From Capsicum annuum (lineage: Eukaryota > Streptophyta > Magnoliopsida > Solanales > Solanaceae): DNA of 64,000 nt. The notes beneath the pieces are model-generated. The model worked only from the letters and a program-made list of their open reading frames with translations. It was not told the origin of the DNA and made no database searches. The DNA lies in NCBI RefSeq assembly GCF_002878395.1, contig NC_061115.1:52662013-52726012 (forward strand). The letters are read 5' to 3'. Of the stretch, positions 10,248 through 20,426 are shown piece after piece. How positions within the stretch are numbered: the stretch's first letter is position 1; every line of letters starts with the position of its first letter. The position numbers and the translations under genes were made by a program.

Positions 10248-13200
10248 CAACCCCACACATCATGCAATTTCTAACAAAATGGGCACAAGAATCAAGTTGC
10301 GCTCGCTCTTACAAAGAGTTCTTAAATTATAACTAATGGGCATATGCTAGCCTTTAGTGTAATCCTCCACTAATATTAGAATGCGAAGATTAGGACCAAA
10401 TAGGTCTTTTATGGGTTGTAATGCAGGCTAAAGGATATGTAGGAACTATTTTGGCCAGAAATAGTGACTATCTTCCCTAAGCGCTTTAATACACTACATT
10501 ATGTAACTAAGACTAATTTCTAGCAACCAATTTACACCACTTTCATCTATCCATATCTTTTGTTTTCACCCTATCCCATTAAACTCAATTAATAACACTA
10601 TTGTGGGAGTATGCAACTCTTTTAATTTTTTTTTGCACACATTTCACGTTATGCACCCCTATGATAGACACCCTCAACTTAAAGAATTTTCCTTAGTTGA
10701 GGTGCACAATGCCCAAGAAGGACCAGGGCCAAAACAGGTTCATTGTAGCATATCCGGGATAAAATTCGGAACTTTCAACAATTTTTACTACTCCCAACCA
10801 CATCAATTGCACACACCAATAACTAGACTTTAGGGCATCAATTTATCCTTTTTCCTCTTATTGTCAAACTCCTAACCCAAATTGATTTTTCATTAAAGTG
10901 GTTAGGAGCTTTTGGATCAAATTACGGTCTATTAAAGAATAGGTTAGGCTATATATGAGGCTAACAAAAGAACAACCAAAAGGTTCAATGGGTCTAGCTA
11001 CGATAATGTGCAAAGGTAGGTCAAAAGAAGGCATGAACAATGGCTGTAAAAGAGATGCCAAATCATCTCCTAAACTTACAATCTTTATTTTGCTTTGCAC
11101 ATACACCAGGTAAGTTCTAGCATCAGTTGCAATAAGGAATATACAATAGTCTTACACACTAATGGAACATGGTCAACTCAATTAGGAGCATTATAGATTC
11201 TTGATCCAATAATTAAATGAATTCAACTAAAACCAACAATCACAACAAGAGTTACAACTATACTCTATGTGTTTCAAACGTAATGATCCATCATATACTC
11301 ATGCTATAATGCCATGTGATCCACAAGAACATTTATATGCAACAAATGACTAATTTTCTCTTAAGATGGTTGTCATCCATCCATCATCGAGAAAAACACC
11401 TAACTATGACTAAGTTAAACACACATCTAACAAGAAACAACATAAACAAAATAACTAATCCTATAAAAGAAGTATACTAAAGAGAAGGTCCTATTTTCTT
11501 ACAAAATAAGTAGCAAAGTAACCAGCCACCCCACACTTAAGCTAAGAACTGTCCCCAGTGCAAATAACAACATAAAGAACCTGGCTAGTAGTACTCCTCA
11601 TCCACATTAGGAGTTATGCCACCTGCATGGAGATCATTATCGGAGCCATTTTTCCTGTATTCATCACATCATCTATGTCAGCCACACATAATAAAACTAA
11701 CTAAAATTAAGATGAAGATGGTGAAGTTACCACCCCACACTTAATTTGTTAGTATAAACCAATAAAGTGTTATTATTAGCTACTCAAACTTCGCCGATAT
11801 ACACTTTGATATGGTGCACCAACATTAGTCACAATACAATTCACTCACTTTAATTCCAACAATTTTACTTCAATGAAACAATTTTTGAACAAAGCTATGC
11901 CTTAGAGCTTCAACATGTCAATTTACACAAAACACCATCACTTTCACATAATTTAACCAACTCCATGTTCCATCAAAATAAGATGTGAAATAATTGTTAC
12001 ACAACTAGTATATTAGTTGTGAACGATTCACTCACACTTACAAGCTCAAAGTACCATAAAATAATGCCTTAAAGCTTAAACATCATAATACCCAGAAGAA
12101 ACTATAGCTTTCACAAAACAACCAATAACATATTTAGAGGTAAAATTAAGATACACTACAATAATGGTTTCCAAAATAATGGCGTTCATCTTTCCCAAGA
12201 TTTTTAAGGCCTTACTTTTATAAAGCTATGGCAAGAATTCAATCCCAAGAAATTAATTAACAACTATAACATAAGGTTACAATAACTAAGGATTAAGAAA
12301 GTGACACTTACCTTAAAGATAGAAGATTGAAGAAATTAAGGAAAAATTCTTGAGATTGTGAAGCAAAGAAGAAGCTTGAAGGTCACAGAGAATGTTGAGA
12401 GCATAATTTTTTCATGGTGTAGGGGTGAAATAAGGGTGAATTTTGGGCATTTAGGGCATGGGTTCTATTTAACGAATGAAGTCTGAGTCGGGTTGACCCA
12501 ATCTAAATTCAGATATTATGTTGAAATTGTAGTGGTGTGCGGCGTATTGTGTATCGCCTAAGTGTAAATAGGCACCACAAAGGATTTTGCATAATTAAGA
12601 CAGTGAGTATATGCGTTAGGGTGTGTGCTGCTTTGTCTATCACATAAACATAAGTAGGCGTCGCACAACTTGTCGCCAAAATTGACTGAGGCATCACATA
12701 AGTTATCGCCCAACCCAGTGTGTGCATTGCCCAACCAAATGGCTAGTAGAAAAAGTGAGGGTATGTGGTTCCTTATGCACCACATAGTTAAACGCCTAAG
12801 AAAACTTGAGTGCCGCATAGGCAATTGTCTACTTGACATCAGGCATCGCCAAGTGCTTTGCCAATATAGCCTTGTGTGCCGCATACCCTATAGCCTAATT
12901 GAGGTAGCGGGAAAGGCCCATCTACGTGTGCTTCACCCCTGCACCTCCATCGAGGTCAGTGGTGGGCTCTGGGATTGGGCCTATCGGCTCGATCCCTATT
13001 CTACCACCACAAACCTCATTGAAAATCTCAAAAATTAAGTCGCATCGCAAAACTTTTGGGGTTGGATTAACATAATTTCGGGCACAACTCTAATACGAAT
13101 TATGACTTGAGCCTTAACAATTGACCACTCTAACTTTCCTGTAATGTTCCCATTATTCCTAAACTTACCACCTTTGATATGGCTCAATTCCAAATCGAAT

Positions 13201-13260
13201 TTGGTACCAATCACCTTCTTAGTACTTTTTGAACCTATACTTGATAAAAAAACTAAAAAT
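10248..13260 (-). other. TR-GAG1 non-coding 3' region
   Basis: About 3 kb between protease and 3' LTR, where Athila elements carry pol's end and a second ORF. It holds an 80-codon open frame at 10864-11106 with a counterpart in TR-GAG2, three polypurine-like tracts (minus strand; plus-strand positions 10669-10681, 11526-11541 and 11730-11744), a repeat-rich block with TCGCC/GTGCCGCA motifs at 12530-12900, and a donor-like CTTTAAGGTAAGT at 12305-12317. The part 10250-10520 aligns with TR-GAG2 49850-50090. No RT or integrase text was found in any frame. Confidence 0.7.
10864..11106 (-). CDS. Conserved short ORF of TR-GAG elements, unknown function
   Basis: An 80-residue open frame with a homologous frame in TR-GAG2 (50397-50612). 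Shared text includes YVQSKIKIVSLGDD versus CVQSEIKSVGLGDD, followed by a hydrophobic stretch (LPLHIIVARPIE versus LPLCIILVKLIE). It is in the sense direction of the element, in the place where some Athila elements have an env-like ORF. I do not recognise a family. It may be a decayed piece of such an ORF, or conserved non-coding DNA that happens to be open. The conservation is at DNA level too, so coding is not proven. Confidence 0.35.
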   Translation of the reverse strand: MYVQSKIKIVSLGDDLASLLQPLFMPSFDLPLHIIVARPIEPFGCSFVSLIYSLTYSLIDRNLIQKLLTTLMKNQFGLGV

Positions 13261-13271
13261 AATTAGAAGCA

Positions 13272-13410
13272 TGGGTTGCCTCCTACCCAGCGCCATAGTT
13301 TTGGTCATGGCTCGACTCTTATTTTTGCATTTTTATTTAACATGATAAAATGAGAATAAAACTATGAGTTGCCTCCCATACAACGCCTGATTTAACATCG
13401 CGGCACGACT
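13272..13410 (-). promoter_or_regulatory. Conserved post-coding motif pair (TR-GAG1)
   Basis: Two nearby copies of the motif that follows the coding region in Athila/TR-GAG elements: a worn copy at 13272-13300 and a fuller copy at 13365-13410 (minus strand GTCGTGCCGCGATG, then GTTAAATC, then GCG, then GGGAGGCAAC). The Athila body has the same motif pair at 29130-29260 and TR-GAG2 has it near 51320-51370. Function unknown; the position just after the last polyprotein codon is constant. Confidence 0.75.
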
Positions 13411-13499
13411 TCAATTATATTAACTACCCAGGCTTTGTCAAGATACATCGATGATACCATTTGTACCTCATCTTCATAGAATACATCAAAAATTGAGAA

Positions 13500-14100
13500 A
13501 ATACCCATCTCCTTTTATTGTTTCATGGATTTACACACTTTAAAACTAATCTCTTTCCCATTGAGCTTAAATTTCAGCTCATTCAACTCCAGGTCAACTA
13601 TCACTCTCCTAGTTGCTAAGAACGACCTACCTAAAATTATGGGTACTTCAAAGTCCACTTCTCAATCAAGAATTACAAAGTCGGTAGAAAATATAAAATC
13701 GACCACCTTTACAAGCACATCATATAGAATCCCAACTGGAATTTTCACCGATCTATCCACCATTACAAGTTGCATGTTTATGAGTGTGGGGTCTCCCAAA
13801 CCCAACTTTTTATAAACATATAGCGGCATTAGATTGATGCTAGCTCCTAGATCACATAAGGCCTTAGCAAAATCCAGATACCCAATTGTACAAGGGATGG
13901 TGAATGCTTCTTGGTCTACCTTCTTGTACACCAGTGACCTTGTAGAAATAGCACTATAATAACGGAGAATATCCACCAGTTCATAGCTTATCGCTCTTTT
14001 TTTCATCATAAGATCTTTCATAGATTTAGTATATCCTCACATTTGCTCAAGTGCTTCAATTAAAGGCACGTTCACTATCAATTACTTCAACATAGCCATG
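13500..14100 (-). pseudogene. TR-GAG1 Athila-like aspartic protease
   Basis: The frame 13662-14021 has IPCTIG, then LCDLGASINLMPLYVYKKLGLG with the catalytic Asp, then VGILYDVLVKV and FVILD. After one stop the frame goes on with PIILGRSFLATRR and CKSMK near 13540-13640, as in Athila Gag-Pol. After this the polyprotein simply ends; RT does not follow. This domain would process Gag. The active-site loop is intact, the frame has few breaks, and this is one of the better-kept coding regions in the window. Confidence 0.8.
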
Positions 14101-15867
14101 AATTTATTAAACATTGTTTCATCTTCTTTCTTCTTTAATCATTATGGAAATAGGGGTGGTGGACTTGGTATTTCAACTGGATAAACTTTTACCTCCTTTC
14201 TTATGCCTTGATCCATATCACTAACATGCTTTGGTTTAGGTGGTTGTTCTACTTCCACACTCTTCTTTTCCAAACCTTCCAACTCCATAGGAACCACGAA
14301 AGATTTGTCAACTATCTCCCAATCTATTTTGACATATCAGTATGAGAGGATGCTCTCAATCCTGTACTAGAGAACATCTTACTGCTCATAGTGGTAATAT
14401 CCATACACAATCTATCAGTCCTTGGATTCTGAACTGTATTACTTGGTAGAGTCCCATTCTATCTTTGGTTGAATGATACAGATAATTGGCTCATCTGCTA
14501 CTCCAGTTGTTTAATAGCAGTTGAGTGAGAATTTACTAGTTGACTCATGGAAGATATGTCACTTTTCATCGTAGTTACCCCAGAATTGGTCGCCTCAACT
14601 CCCTTTAATAGTTTATCCATCATGTCCTCCATGGACATTTTTCTTGAACTTGTGGCAGCATTATCACGGCTTCCAGGAGGTACATACAGTCCATTCCTGT
14701 CACTTTTATTCTTCCAATCTCCTTGATGGTTCCAACCTTGGTTTTCTTACCGCCAGTTCAAAAACCCCCTTGTTTATTCAAGTAGTTAGCCTCTTCCTCG
14801 GTGTTTGATTCAGCTCCCTTTCCGAGGGACCCCATATTTTTTACCTTTTCTACATTCCCTGATAGCAAATATTTCATGAGCAGATCCATCTGGGTTTTTA
14901 TATGAGTCATATCTTGATCATGCTCCTCTTCTCTCCTATGTTGCTCTATTGATATTACACTAGACCCAGTATTGCTTGCTACCACAGAATATCTGGTATG
15001 CCAAGATCTACTTTTCTTAGTGATTCTAACATGTTCACAGCCTCAGTAAAGGTGAGCTCCATAAAAGCATTATCCACTATTGGATTTGTAAGTGAGTTCA
15101 AAGCTCTGTAGAATGTTTCCATCAAGTGTTTATTAGTCATCTTATGGTTTGAGCATCGAGTCAACTTATTTTTCAACCTCTTCCAAGTCTTATGCAAAGC
15201 TTCATTAGCCAATTTCCTAATATTGCTGTCTCATCCCTCAACTGTATTATTTTGGAGGGAAGAAATAACCTTTCTAGGAAAGCTCCTTTCAATTGCCTCC
15301 AGTTTGTTATAGAATTAGGAGTCAGCTCATTCAACCACATAGTTGCCTCTCTAGACAGTAGGAACAATCTCAAATGAATTACATTTTTTCCCACTCCAGG
15401 ATTATCAAATGACTTACAAATATTGATGAAATTCACCAAATGTAGATTTGGATCATCACAAGGTAATCCACCAAAGAGTCCTTTAAAATTTAGTAGCTGG
15501 ATCATAGTATTGGTGATGTTGAATTTCACCCCAGGAGATAGTGGTGGTGGAATGATTGCCCCTGTATCTCCAGCTCCATCTAAATCATCCTCATTATTGT
15601 CATTATCAAAATATATAGCTTGGTGGTCTAGTCTTCCTCTGAATGGATGATTTTGATTTACAGGTACAACTGCTCCCGCTACATGCCTCCTATTTGCCGA
15701 GTCAATTAAATCATCATCTCCCAGTTCCTCTTCATATATATTAGGTATTCGACCCAGGTTATTTGCATTCTATTGATTTAATTGAGCATTAGCCAAAGCA
15801 GCTAATCTTTCAGCTTCCCATTGGTTAGCCATTCTTTTAATGAGATTAGGTTCAGGATTGAAGGGTA
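14101..15867 (-). pseudogene. TR-GAG1 gag (few stops and frameshifts)
   Basis: Athila-like Gag read right to left. It begins near 15836 (MANQWEAERLAALANAQ), followed by an acidic segment and SPGVKFNITNTMIQLL. The capsid core is at 15173-15529 (GLPCDDPNLHLVNFINICKS, LRLFLLS, MWLNELTPNSITNW). The next blocks are at 14979-15212 and 14758-14985, separated by frameshifts. A serine- and methionine-rich tail with a heptad-like MDKLLKGVEATNSGV stretch runs from about 14700 to 14440 and ends near LPSNTVQNPR, the usual gag-protease junction. Only a handful of lesions break it. Confidence 0.82.
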
Positions 15868-16006
15868 ATAATGGTTCTCCTGCACTTTTGGTTCATGGTA
15901 TAAACAATAATGAGCCTATAACGAACAAAAACAACAAATAAATGTAAAATAAGGAAACTTGACTAACAGTCAATTAATATACATAAACTTAATCGACAAT
16001 CGTATT

Positions 16007-16023
16007 CCCCACAAATGGCGCCA
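16007..16023 (-). other. TR-GAG1 primer-binding site (tRNA-Asp type)
   Basis: Minus strand reads TGGCGCCATTTGTGGGG, a few bases inside the LTR end. Athila and Tat elements use TGGCGCCGTTGCCGGGG, complementary to tRNA-Asp; here the first seven bases are kept and the middle has changed. Confidence 0.75.
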
Positions 16024-16028
16024 AAATT

Positions 16029-17212
16029 TGATACGCCGAAATTATCTCTATTACAAGAGTGTAAGCGGTCCTTGTTAGATATATAACCCAACTAGGTTAG
16101 GGTCGAATCCCACAGGGAATATGGTGCTAATTAAGTTGTATACAGATTAGTTGACTTTTAATCATTAGTTTCCATAAAATAAATAGGGGGTTTGATTTAG
16201 TTCAAAAATTTATAGCTTCAGATCAATAAGATGAGAGATGTGTAGTATTTGAATCCAGAGAAATAACAAGATAGGGTTATGTCCACCTTGTAGTTTTCAA
16301 TACTTTCTAACTATGGGATGTACGAGTTCATACATGCATCATGCTTACAGAGAAACATATTGCATTTAATAACATAGTCCTAGTATTTCTCAACCATTTA
16401 GAACTAATTCACTTCAGTTCTTTTGAATCAAAAGTATTTACAAAAACAATACAAAATCTCCAAGTAGTTAATCCTGCTAAGGCATTAACATATGAAATAG
16501 GGGTTGGAAATCTTATTTTCTTATCACTATTCTCTTTTTCGTACATCAATCTTTCTATCAAACAAGTTGTGTTTTAAGGAATATCCTCTATGTTTGCAAC
16601 CACGAGAATTCAAAAAAAGCGAACAGAGTATGATGTAAACAAATCAATGCATAATGATTTCAAAACCCAAACTAATTGATTGTATGTTACAAGGCTTCCA
16701 TAACCCTAACTAATAAACTTAGATACTCATGAATAAAATGGTAATTATAATAGAAATATTCATCATACCAAAAAGTAAACACAATCTTGGCGGAGAAGAT
16801 GAAGTTGCATGTTTTACCCCTTTGTGCTAAGCCACCACTCTCAGTGCCAAAATAATATAGAATAATGTATATGTGACTTTTTAGCATCAAGTAGTTTTAA
16901 TAACTTTTCCCTCATAATTTTCTTCTAAGTCCCCAGACTAACTCTAAATGACAAATTAGTCTTGGACATAGTTTTAGGCACCACATTTGGTCCAGGCTGC
17001 TACTCTCTCTTGTGTCATATGCCATTCATATTCCATAGTCCTATTATGTCTCCATCTATCTCATTAATACCTAAAATCATGCTAATCATATCGGTTAGCT
17101 CAATTACATAGAAGTAGAGTAAAAACATAAGAAACTAGGCACTTTGTTCTCCAAACTTAGCTAAAATATGGGTAAGTTATGGTGCTTAGGCGTATAAATA
17201 CACCCAAGATCA
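16029..17212 (-). repeat. TR-GAG1 5' LTR
   Basis: Direct repeat of 9059-10247, 1,184 bp, from TGATACGCC to AAGATCA in plus-strand order. The adjacent PBS at 16007-16023 shows that this is the 5' copy and that the element is on the minus strand. Confidence 0.9.
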
Positions 17213-18300
17213 ATAAACCAATGACTGGTCTCTCTACAATCATAATAAACCTTGAATCGCTAACCTGGCAAGAAACTTGAGTTGATCCCAACTGGTTGAC
17301 TAACTCATGCTTGGGGCACTTTCTAGACCAATAATGAAAATATTCCCCTAGAACTCTCTGATGCAATCTACCTATTAACTTAAAATGGTCACGCCACCTA
17401 AAGACCTAGAACAAGAACCTCGTGATGCCTTTATAAAATTCCATCCACTATGATCACCATGACATGTCTAAGAGCCACCTATAATCTGAGGTGATACCTA
17501 AATTAACCTGGTAGACTTCAACTGATGCTGACCTCTACTGGAAGGATCCTTACCTCTGTACAAAATATCACTAATAATGTATCATATATAAGGCCTCTTA
17601 TTTCTACCTCTGTATGTCTCAAGACATCCCTTTATCATCCTCTTATGATCAATAATCTGAAAAAATGTAGAGCCAACTATGATCAATTGCTCTAACGCCA
17701 AGAAGAGCAGTAAAGGCAATTTTCTAATAAATCTACTCATCATCTCATATTATGTAGGAAATAACATAGTAATATGTCTGGTCCCCTCAAGAAACCAAAG
17801 TTCATCCTCTAACTCTAATAAAGGGCCTTGTTGAACAATAAGAAAACCAAATTTGGCCTAATAATTATGCAATGTACCATGCACACCACTGAATATAAAG
17901 TATTTACAAAAAAACTTAGGATTCCAAATATGGTATCTTAGAAAGTTGAGGTAGTCATAAACTATACTAAAGCTTGGGATGGCCCCAGAACCACTAGCTG
18001 ACACTGAAGATTTTGAATGCCAATCTCTAACTCCCTAGCCTATTTTGAGCTCAAAATCTAGAAGTATAAGTAGACATCCCATCAGTATCTATTAACAATC
18101 ACATGCAATTTATCTAGTACAAATGGAGTCAAAAGAAGTACTTAGACATCCATAGAATTATGGACATATAACAAGGAATCAAAGAATATAATTTCCTTAG
18201 AATACCCTATAGCCTCACAATGATAGGATGTATATGTCTCAGTACAGATCCACAGGACTCTACTAGGACCTTAGACCTTATACCAACAACAATGGTGAAC
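17213..18300 (-). pseudogene. Ancient gypsy gag remnant, right half of the split element
   Basis: Minus-strand text at about 17240-17366 resembles a gag zinc-knuckle region (FHYWSRKCPK for CxxCGxxGHxxxxCP), upstream of a serine/glutamine-rich linker. The distance from here to the RT catalytic motif at 7900, with TR-GAG1 removed, is about 1.3 kb, the normal spacing from knuckle to RT in Ty3/gypsy elements. The remaining 0.9 kb has no clean frame but lies between this knuckle and the PBS at 18305, so it should be capsid and leader. Confidence 0.5.
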
Positions 18301-18304
18301 TTAT

Positions 18305-18316
18305 GCTCTGATACTA
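18305..18316 (-). other. PBS of the ancient gypsy element
   Basis: Minus strand reads TAGTATCAGAGC, one base from the initiator tRNA-Met PBS. It marks the 5' end of the split element's internal region. Confidence 0.7.
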
Positions 18317-18318
18317 AA

Positions 18319-18497
18319 CATACCATAACCCACTAGTTGATAAGCCAACCCATAATCTAGAACAATGAGTAATAGACTATCACGAGAATTTTTTTTTGGA
18401 GAAAATGAATCCAATAAAGAGAATAACGTAGAAGAGTCCCCAAAATATGGTGAAGTCAGTACAAGAGCAACTAATAAAATAAAAGTAAACTATAAGC

Positions 18498-18539
<42 letters not shown>

Positions 18540-18876
18540 GAGAGAAAGAGAGAGAACTATCTCTAAAGCATGTAAAAAGATTAGTCCATAAACTAAAGGA
18601 GAGTAAGAACAATAGTCAAACTTTGGGAGCTCACCCTAAATCTTTGATATATGGTAGCTAGGCACAATGCACTCATCAGGGCAAGAACTCATGCTATGAT
18701 TTATAAGGTGCAAAAGTGTAGTTTGAGTACCAGACACGAGGTACTCAGTAGGTTTCGATTAATTGAGATCAAAAGATAATAAAAGTATAAATAACATATA
18801 AAGAAGGAATATACATAAATGGTAACTATCTAAGAAAAAACACAATAAGGAACAAAAGAGGTATAGATAACTAACG
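18319..18876 (-). repeat. 5' LTR piece of the ancient gypsy element
   Basis: The left end (TACCATAACCC) matches the end of the LTR at 44645 (TGTCACAACCC). The segment at 18730-18790 (acgaggtactcagtaggttt) matches 45090-45110. It is the same Tekay LTR family as element C and the 44645 LTR, but only about 560 bp remain before the Athila LTR begins at 18877. Confidence 0.6.
18501..18536. repeat. (AT)18 microsatellite
   Basis: Perfect 36-bp AT dinucleotide run within the LTR piece, followed by a GAGA-type purine run. It creates an Ile-Tyr repeat in an accidental open frame. Confidence 0.95.
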
Positions 18877-20177
18877 TGCCATTATTTTATGGCACTTTTA
18901 ATACTTAAAACAAGGAAATTGTATAGGAACTTTGGTATTCTTATTGGATATGATGTGCATTTGTGTTGATTTTTTAGGAAAATAGGATTCAGAGTAAAAA
19001 TTGAGAAAGAAGGACTAAGAGTTACTGAAAGAGCTACCCACGAGTCAGCCTATGGCTTGTGGGTAATACATACATGTTGTGAGTAGCTTAGTAGGTTAAT
19101 TTATAAAGAGAAGTGCAGTATTTAATTTCCATGAGTGTACCTATGATTCATCGGTATAACCTATGACTTGTAGGTTGCAGTCATAAGTTGAAGATATAAA
19201 AACTAAAAAGTTGCTCTATTTTCCATGATTCCAACACCCACGAATCATGATTTGATGCCGACTCTATTTTTTTATATAGTTTAGGATAGGTTTATTTTGT
19301 ATCTATAAATACCCCTTAGGTGTTTTATTATCAATTTACACACTTTATACACTTTTGACATTATTTTGAGTTTAGAGATGCATTATTGATCTTGGATTTC
19401 TTGTTCCTGATCTTTAGGGTTTACAATTTATTTGAGATTTTTGGTTTATATTCTTATTCTTTGTTAGTTCATCATCATGCTTTCATCTATGAAATCTATA
19501 TTTGTTTTTACAACCATAATTAGCTAAACCCCATAACTAGGGTTTTGGGAACCTTAATGAATTAACAACATAGGCTAAGTGCAAAGTTATTCTATAATGG
19601 TGTTCTTGGATGTATTAAAACTTATTTCACTTTGATTGATTTATTAATGGTTGCTAACATTAGAAACTCTCCCATATTTTAGACTTTCTTGAGGGAGAGG
19701 TAGGATTAGAAAAAAAATTACTAGAGTAATTTAAAGCGATCAACCTTCATCTAATTATCTTAAGACCAAAAGTAGATAGTTAATTTGAGATTATAAAATA
19801 AGGTTTAGTAATGCGATGCTTTGATACTGAGAAGAGATGAATAAAATTCATCGAAACCAAGGTGGAGAGATGGTTATATGATACATAACTTGTTAGATTT
19901 TGCATGCAAGGTATCGAGATAGTTTAGCAAGCTCAGAGGGAACAGAATCCTAGTGCTTGTAGCATATTGATCACAACCCTAATTGACCAATAATCATTAA
20001 TGTTATTTCAAATTTTAGAAAACCCCCCTTTTAATTTATGCATTTTCTAATTACATCAACAAGATCTTTATATATTTTTGGCCAATTCCTCGAGGGTTCG
20101 AACCCAGCCTGGTTGGGTTTTATATTTGAGTAAGGACTGCTTTATACATTCTTAAAGGTGTAATTTTGGCGCTACCA
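18877..20177 (+). repeat. Athila-like 5' LTR
   Basis: The start (TGCCATTATTTTATGGCAC) is related to the start of the LTR at 34370: both have gacacttt/ggcacttt, gatatgatg.gca.ttt and a following palindromic segment. The end GTGTAATTTTGGCGCTACCA resembles the end of the TR-GAG1 LTR, including the GAACCCAGCCTGGTTGGGTT block seen there as aacccaactaggtt. A TATA box lies at 19304-19310. Divergence from 34370 is high, so it may be an old partner or a separate relative. Confidence 0.65.
19304..19310 (+). promoter_or_regulatory. TATA box of Athila-like 5' LTR
   Basis: TATAAAT about 430 bp into the LTR, directly after the palindrome-rich block at 19020-19260. No other promoter-like core is nearby. 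Confidence 0.6.
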
Positions 20178-20426
20178 AATTTTGGCATCATTTTTATGTA
20201 ATACATTTACGAATTGGTTGATCGAGTTTATTGATGTTATTGACTTCATTTATTGATTTCTACTTTTCTACCATTTCTAGGGGATATGTCGATGTATTCC
20301 CCACACTTAGAGTCAAGGCAATGTCTTGATTTTATTTGGTCTTGAGCTAGAACACATCTTGTGATAGAATCATAAAATAGAGAGAGATGGTGCTTATGAT
20401 CAAGAATCCCTACATGAAGAGGTTCA
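20178..20426 (+). other. Athila-like leader, cut by element A
   Basis: Starts with attttggcatcatttttatg, a worn version of the tRNA-Asp-type PBS. It includes an acidic stretch (GAYDQESLHEEVHDD) near 20380-20430 that may be the Gag N-terminus. Element A begins at 20427; the rest of this gag is missing. Confidence 0.45.

Larger units (their letters stand above)
9059..17212 (-). mobile_element. TR-GAG1: complete gag-protease-only LTR element
   Basis: An 8,154-bp element bounded by two direct LTRs (9059-10247 and 16029-17212), each starting and ending TG...CA. Reading leftwards: 5' LTR, PBS like the tRNA-Asp type, an Athila-like gag, an aspartic protease, a conserved non-coding motif, and about 3 kb of non-coding sequence up to the 3' LTR. 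No RT, RNase H or integrase is present, so it matches the known class of terminal-repeat retrotransposons with GAG (TR-GAG). The flanks ATAGA (9054-9058) and ATAAA (17213-17217) look like a target duplication with one mismatch. It splits an old gypsy element between RT and gag. Confidence 0.85.

Noticed and set aside
12670..13038. 122-codon plus-strand frame in TR-GAG1
   Set aside because: It lies in a repeat-rich non-coding block against the element's direction, and its text follows the short repeats.
18365..18661. 98-codon frame with Ile-Tyr repeat
   Set aside because: The repeat is the (AT)18 microsatellite and the frame lies in an LTR piece.
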